A program made the position numbers and the translations under genes. Shown one piece after another: positions 13,726-17,094 of a stretch of DNA of 17,094 bases (the first letter of the stretch is position 1; the number at the start of each line of letters is the position of its first letter). This DNA is from Acidobacteriota bacterium (GTDB taxonomy: Bacteria > Acidobacteriota > UBA4820 > DSQY01): the NCBI GenBank assembly GCA_021814085.1, contig JAKAJA010000007.1:1-17094 (forward strand), written 5' to 3'. The notes under the pieces are model-generated. The model saw nothing but the letters and a program-made list of their open reading frames with translations. It was not told the origin of the DNA and searched no databases.

Positions 13726-14595
13726 ATGAAAATCCTGATTGCTGATGCGTTCGACGCGGCGTTGCCGGGACGCCTGGCCCAATTCGGAGAGGTGTTTGAC
13801 GACATGGGAAGGCTGGGGGAGGCGGAAGTGCTCCTCGTACGATCCAAGACGAAGGTCACCAAGGACATGATCGAGAAGACCCCAAACCTCAAGCTCGTCA
13901 TCCGGGGCGGGGTTGGGCTGGACAACGTGGACAAGGAAGCCTGCAAGGCCCGTGGAATAGAGGTCATGAACACCCCCAAAGCCTCATCCGTGGCCGTGGC
14001 GGAGCTGGCCATGGCGCTCATGATAGCCGTGCCCAACCGCCTCATCGAGGCCCACAACAGCATGGCCGAGGGCAAGTGGCTCAAGAAGGAACTCAAACGC
14101 ACGGAGCTCTACCAGAAGACCCTGGGGCTCCTGGGCATCGGCCTCATCGGGACGGAAGTCGCCAAGCGAGCAAAAGCCTTCGGCATGAAGGTCATCGCCT
14201 TCGACCCCTTCGTCCTCAACCACGACGTGGCCATACTCAAGCCCAGCATGGACGACGTGCTCAAGGAGGCGGACTACATCAGCGTCCACACACCCCTCAC
14301 GGACCAGACCAAGGGCATGCTCAACAAGGCCGCCTTCGCCAAGATGAAAAAGGGCGTCGTCATCGTGAACACGGGGCGCGGCAAGGTGATCGTGGAGGAT
14401 GATCTCGTGGAAGCCCTCAAGTCCGGCCAGGTTGGCGCCTACGCCACGGACGTCTGGTATTCCGATCCCCCCGACCCCGCATGTCCCATCCTCAAGGCGC
14501 CCAACGTCGTCATGGCCCCGCACATCGGCGCCTCCTCCAAGGAGAACCTCCTGAGGATCGGTGACATCGTCGTGGACATCCTGAAGCAAAGATAG
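13726..14595 (+). CDS. serA: D-3-phosphoglycerate dehydrogenase-like 2-hydroxyacid dehydrogenase
   Basis: SerA oxidises 3-phosphoglycerate to 3-phosphohydroxypyruvate with NAD, the first step to serine. The 289-residue protein is a short form without the C-terminal ACT regulatory domain. It shows RGGVGLDNVD (60-69), the NAD-binding GIGLIG (137-142) with Asp160 after the second strand, catalytic Arg218 in NTGRG and His266 in PHIGASS. The third catalytic position, usually Glu in DVFxxEP, is Asp247 in DVWYSDPP. Neighbouring serC supports the serA assignment, but another 2-hydroxyacid dehydrogenase is possible. Two ATG codons are adjacent (13723, 13726); the second is 6 bases from GGAGG. Lack of an ACT domain suggests no direct feedback inhibition by serine. 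Confidence 0.85.
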   Translation: MKILIADAFDAALPGRLAQFGEVFDDMGRLGEAEVLLVRSKTKVTKDMIEKTPNLKLVIRGGVGLDNVDKEACKARGIEVMNTPKASSVAVAELAMALMIAVPNRLIEAHNSMAEGKWLKKELKRTELYQKTLGLLGIGLIGTEVAKRAKAFGMKVIAFDPFVLNHDVAILKPSMDDVLKEADYISVHTPLTDQTKGMLNKAAFAKMKKGVVIVNTGRGKVIVEDDLVEALKSGQVGAYATDVWYSDPPDPACPILKAPNVVMAPHIGASSKENLLRIGDIVVDILKQR

Positions 14596-14598
14596 AGT

Positions 14599-14727
14599 GA
14601 ACGGGCCAACGAAACGACGAGCCAAGGGAGGATCGAGTCAACAGATGAACGAATCAACGGGTCAAAGAGGGTCTGGGATATGTTTCGCTGGCTCGTTGGC
14701 TCTTTGGCTCGTTGGCTCTCGCCAGCG
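14599..14727. repeat. Octamer array with inverted copy (element 7)
   Basis: From 14599 to 14670 nine degenerate octamers share the core xAACGxxx (GAACGGGC, CAACGAAA, CAACAGAT, GAACGAAT, CAACGGGT). From 14687 four cleaner octamers GCTGGCTC, GTTGGCTC, TTTGGCTC, GTTGGCTC follow, then TCGCCAGC. Their reverse complement, GAGCCAAC/GAGCCAAA, matches GGGCCAAC and GAGCCAAG in the left part. The right array is itself bracketed by CGCTGGC (14686-14692) and GCCAGCG (14721-14727). It begins 3 bases after the serA stop codon and ends 24 bases before the ribosome binding site of the next gene. Confidence 0.8.
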
Positions 14728-14761
14728 AAGCTGCAAAAAAATCTGCCCATAGGAGGAAGCG

Positions 14762-15109
14762 ATGGCAAAACGAAGGATCAACGCCTCCGCCGGTCCCGCG
14801 AGACTGGCGCTGCCCATCCTGCTGCTCGTGGCCCTGCTCCTGGGCACGCTCATTCAGGCCGCGGCCAAAGAAACGCGGTATGCCAAGGTCGAGAATCAGA
14901 CCAACGATGTCATTTTCGTCACTTACAAAGAGGTGGTCGCGGGGAACCCGGCCAAGGTCCAGATCCAGCTCTACCCGGGCGAGTTGCGGCGCCTCGACCT
15001 CACCCGAGTCGAGGGCGAGGTCTGTGCCTGGGGAGGTAAGGAGTACGAACCCACCAAGAAGATCGATTGCCGGAGCCTCACGCCCGGGGACACGTGGACC
15101 ATACACTAG
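14762..15109 (+). CDS. Small exported protein with serC-derived signal peptide
   Basis: I do not recognise the mature domain of this 115-residue protein. Residues 1-35 look like a Sec signal: a basic start, a hydrophobic core (15-32, LALPILLLVALLLGTL) and AAA at 33-35 for cleavage. The mature part of about 80 residues is beta-rich, with Cys88 and Cys103 possibly disulfide-bonded. The first 18 residues, MAKRRINASAGPARLALP, closely resemble the start of the next gene, serC (MAKRVINFYAGPAGLPLP), with about 43 of 60 bases identical over 20 codons. The start has an ideal AGGAGG 5 bases upstream. It sits between serA and serC in the same direction, 27 bases before serC. Confidence 0.75.
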   Translation: MAKRRINASAGPARLALPILLLVALLLGTLIQAAAKETRYAKVENQTNDVIFVTYKEVVAGNPAKVQIQLYPGELRRLDLTRVEGEVCAWGGKEYEPTKKIDCRSLTPGDTWTIH

Positions 15110-15136
15110 AGACAGGATCGCTAAGGGAGAACGCAC

Positions 15137-16237
15137 ATGGCTAAACGGGTAATCAACTTCTACGCGGGCCCAGCGGGCCTGCCGCTGCCGGCCCTGGAGC
15201 GGGCGCAGGCCGAGCTTCTTGATTTCGAGAACACGGGTATGTCGGTCATGGAGATCAGCCACCGCGCCAAGGAGTACGAGGCGGTCCACAACGAGGCCAT
15301 CGCCCTCACCAAGGAGCTGCTCGGCATCCCCGACAACTACAAGATCCTCTTCCTCCAGGGCGGCGGCCACCTGCAGTTCGGCATGCTCCCCATGAATCTC
15401 CTCTACAAGGAGCGGAAGGCGGACTACATCTCCACCGGCTCCTGGGCCGATAAGGCCTACAAGGAGGCCAAGATCGTCGCGGGGGACAACGCACGGCTCA
15501 TCGCCTCCACCAAAGAAGAGAAGTTCGCGCGCCTGCCCCGCAAGGACGAGATGAAGGTCAACTCCGACAGCGCGTACGTCCACTTCACCACCAACAACAC
15601 GGTGGAAGGAACCCAATTCAAGTCCTTCCCCGAGGCGGGCAACGTGCCGCTGGCGTGCGACATGTCCTCCGACTTCATGTGGCGCCCCTTCGACATCAGG
15701 CCCTTCGGCTTCATTTACGCGGGCGCTCAGAAGAACCTGGGGCCCTCGGGCGTGACCGTGGTCATCATCCGCGACGACGTCCTGAACCAGTGCCTCGACA
15801 AGGAGCTCCCGAGCTACCTCCGTTACCGCATCCACGCGGAGAAGAACAGCCTCTACAACACGCCGCCCACCTTCGGCATCTACATCCTGCGCAACGTCCT
15901 CGCCTACAACAAGTCCATCGGCGGACTCGATGCCATCTACAAGAACAACCTCAAGAAGGGCGAGCTGCTTTACGGCTGCATCGACAAGCACGCGGGCTTC
16001 TACAAGGGCTTCGTGTCCGTCAAGGAAGACCGCTCCTACATGAACGCCGATTTCTTCCTCCCCACCGAAGACCTCACCGCCGCCTTCGTTTCCGATGCCA
16101 AGAAGAACGGCATGGTGGGGGTGAAGGGCTACCGCGACATCGGCGGCATCCGCATCTCCATGTACAACGCCGTCACCGTGTCCAACATCGAGACCCTCGT
16201 GGCTTTCATGGAGGAGTTCGTCAAGAAGAACGGCTAG
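15137..16237 (+). CDS. serC: Phosphoserine aminotransferase
   Basis: SerC transfers an amino group from glutamate to 3-phosphohydroxypyruvate, giving O-phosphoserine. The 366-residue class V PLP enzyme has the canonical start RVINFYAGPAGLPLPALE, then MSVMEISHRAKEY (35-47), FLQGGGHLQFGMLPMNLL (72-89), HFTTNNTVEGTQF (149-161), CDMSSDFMWRPFD (174-186) and PLP lysine 199 in YAGAQKNLGPSGV. It ends with KGYRDIGGIRISMYNAV, also canonical. Length equals the family norm. A GGGAG lies about 8 bases upstream of the ATG. With DUF1015 and SerA-like genes upstream it forms a serine biosynthesis block, closed by repeats and a strong terminator. Confidence 0.97.
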   Translation: MAKRVINFYAGPAGLPLPALERAQAELLDFENTGMSVMEISHRAKEYEAVHNEAIALTKELLGIPDNYKILFLQGGGHLQFGMLPMNLLYKERKADYISTGSWADKAYKEAKIVAGDNARLIASTKEEKFARLPRKDEMKVNSDSAYVHFTTNNTVEGTQFKSFPEAGNVPLACDMSSDFMWRPFDIRPFGFIYAGAQKNLGPSGVTVVIIRDDVLNQCLDKELPSYLRYRIHAEKNSLYNTPPTFGIYILRNVLAYNKSIGGLDAIYKNNLKKGELLYGCIDKHAGFYKGFVSVKEDRSYMNADFFLPTEDLTAAFVSDAKKNGMVGVKGYRDIGGIRISMYNAVTVSNIETLVAFMEEFVKKNG

Positions 16238-16241
16238 CATT

Positions 16242-16269
16242 CAGCTGTCAGCCATCAGCTGTCGGCTTT
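16242..16269. repeat. Heptamer array after serC (element 8)
   Basis: Four heptamers, CAGCTGT, CAGCCAT, CAGCTGT and CGGCTTT, begin 5 bases after the serC stop. The word is partly self-complementary (CAGCTG), and no separate inverted array is seen. A conventional terminator follows at 16284. Confidence 0.7.
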
Positions 16270-16283
16270 TGGCGACTCACGAG

Positions 16284-16314
16284 GGCGGGCCTTCGGGCCC
16301 GCCTTCTTCTATTT
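16284..16314 (+). terminator. Intrinsic terminator after serC
   Basis: GGCGGGCC (16284-16291) and GGCCCGCC (16296-16303) form a perfect 8-bp stem around a TTCG tetraloop, followed by TTCTTCTATTT. This is a classic Rho-independent terminator closing the serine block. Confidence 0.9.
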
Positions 16315-16390
16315 GGGTCGAGGGGCTGGCCTTTTGTGTCAGTTCAGGGGCAATATGGTGTCAGGAAATGGATGCTTGCTGGAGGGGGAC

Positions 16391-17094
16391 ATGCGAAAGG
16401 GCATATCGGTGGTCTGCGTTTCGACGCTGTGTGTAGCGCTTTCCCTTGGCGCGGTGGCCGGGACCGTCGTGGTGACTTCGCCGGGCGACTCCGGGCCGGG
16501 GTCCCTCCGGCAAGCCGTGGCGGATGCCCGGCCGGGCGACGTCATCCGGTTCTCCCCGGAGATTTCGAGGATCGAATTGAGCAACGGGGAGATCGTCGTC
16601 GACAAGGACATCGAGATTCGCGGGCCGGGCGCACAATCGCCCTCCGAACAGTTCGTCATCGACGCCAACGGATCTTCGCGGGTCTTTCACGTGACTGGAC
16701 CCGTTGGCGGGGTCATGCCGGTCGTCGTGTTGAGCGACCTGGCCCTGACTGGGGGCCGGGTGGAGGGAGAGGACGGGGGTGGCCTTTTGAACGAGGGCGC
16801 CCTCAACCTCCTGCGCTGCTCCATCTACGGGAACTCGTCCTTCCGAGGCCCTGGCGGGGGTGGGAACGGCGGAGGAGTAGCCAACGCGGGGACCCTCAAG
16901 ATCGAGGCCTCCACGATCTACGACAACAAGGCCTACGCAAGAGCCGGAGGCGAGGGCGGCGGGAACGGGGGAGGCATCTGCAATTCGTGGGGAGGGAAAG
17001 CCGCCGTGGTTCCCGAGCTGTTCCTCTTCAACAGCACGGTCTCCGGAAACGAGGCCGGGGCCCTCGTGGCCGGGCGGGCTGCCGAGAAGGTCCA
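16391..17094 (+). CDS. Secreted parallel beta-helix repeat protein, C-terminus missing at window edge
   Basis: The open frame runs 234 codons to the right edge without a stop. It starts MRKGISVVCVSTLCVALSLG, a signal peptide probably cut after AVA (residue 23). The mature start contains TSPGDSGPGSLRQAVADA (29-46) followed by GDVIRF, a block frequent at the N-terminus of secreted beta-helix/autotransporter-like proteins. Repeated rungs follow (CSIYGNSS, STIYDNKA, STVSGNEAG), with glycine-rich loops (GGGGNGGGVANAG, GGEGGGNGGGICN). The ATG at 16391 has GGAGG 5 bases upstream. It is likely a cell-surface or extracellular protein; a C-terminal anchor or sorting domain would lie outside the window. 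Confidence 0.82.
   Translation, partial: MRKGISVVCVSTLCVALSLGAVAGTVVVTSPGDSGPGSLRQAVADARPGDVIRFSPEISRIELSNGEIVVDKDIEIRGPGAQSPSEQFVIDANGSSRVFHVTGPVGGVMPVVVLSDLALTGGRVEGEDGGGLLNEGALNLLRCSIYGNSSFRGPGGGGNGGGVANAGTLKIEASTIYDNKAYARAGGEGGGNGGGICNSWGGKAAVVPELFLFNSTVSGNEAGALVAGRAAEKV

Noticed and set aside
14654..16240. Very long open frame on the minus strand opposite serC
   Set aside because: It is antisense to a fully canonical serC and is explained by GC-rich codon use; no binding site or recognisable family.
1..17094. tRNA genes, including selC, and rRNA
   Set aside because: No cloverleaf-type T-loop/acceptor pattern was found by eye in any gap; a covariance-model scan would be decisive.

Overview
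This GC-rich window carries about seventeen closely spaced genes on both strands. Two predicted lipoproteins, an outer-membrane beta-barrel and several signal peptides point to a Gram-negative-type (diderm) bacterium. SelB, a rubrerythrin-like half-ferritin and a cysteine-bearing PAS/sigma-54 regulator suggest an anaerobic or microaerobic lifestyle. Gene style resembles Acidobacteriota or deltaproteobacteria-like lineages, but I cannot fix the phylum from sequence alone.

Layout, left to right: ssb (minus, cut by the left edge) diverges from rsmD. selB follows, then a co-directional run of half-ferritin, cysteine desulfurase, thioredoxin-like 2Fe-2S ferredoxin and PAS/sigma-54 activator; the last three are tightly coupled. 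A small predicted lipoprotein converges on them. Next come a zinc-ribbon AAA+ helicase-loader-like ATPase, a bidirectional terminator and an outer-membrane barrel. A minus-strand run encodes a CBS-pair protein, an FKBP lipoprotein, an M24 peptidase and proline dehydrogenase. A plus-strand serine block holds DUF1015, a SerA-like dehydrogenase, a small exported protein and serC, closed by a terminator. A secreted beta-helix protein runs off the right edge.

Functionally, the M24 peptidase and proline dehydrogenase could release and oxidise peptide proline. SerA and SerC give two of the three steps to serine, and DUF1015, which has a ParB/SerK-like ADGHHR motif, is a candidate for the phosphoserine/serine step because no serB is visible. 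The desulfurase/ferredoxin/regulator operon looks like a sulfur, selenium or redox unit.

The strongest unexplained signal lies between the genes. Eight gaps, all between co-directional genes, hold short tandem arrays with a 7-9 base period, each with its own repeat word. Most start at or within a few bases of the upstream stop codon. In five gaps the array is followed by a reverse-complement copy, making 30-35 base imperfect palindromes. Divergent and convergent gaps lack them. A second notable signal is that the small exported protein before serC appears to have built its signal peptide from a copy of the serC 5' end.
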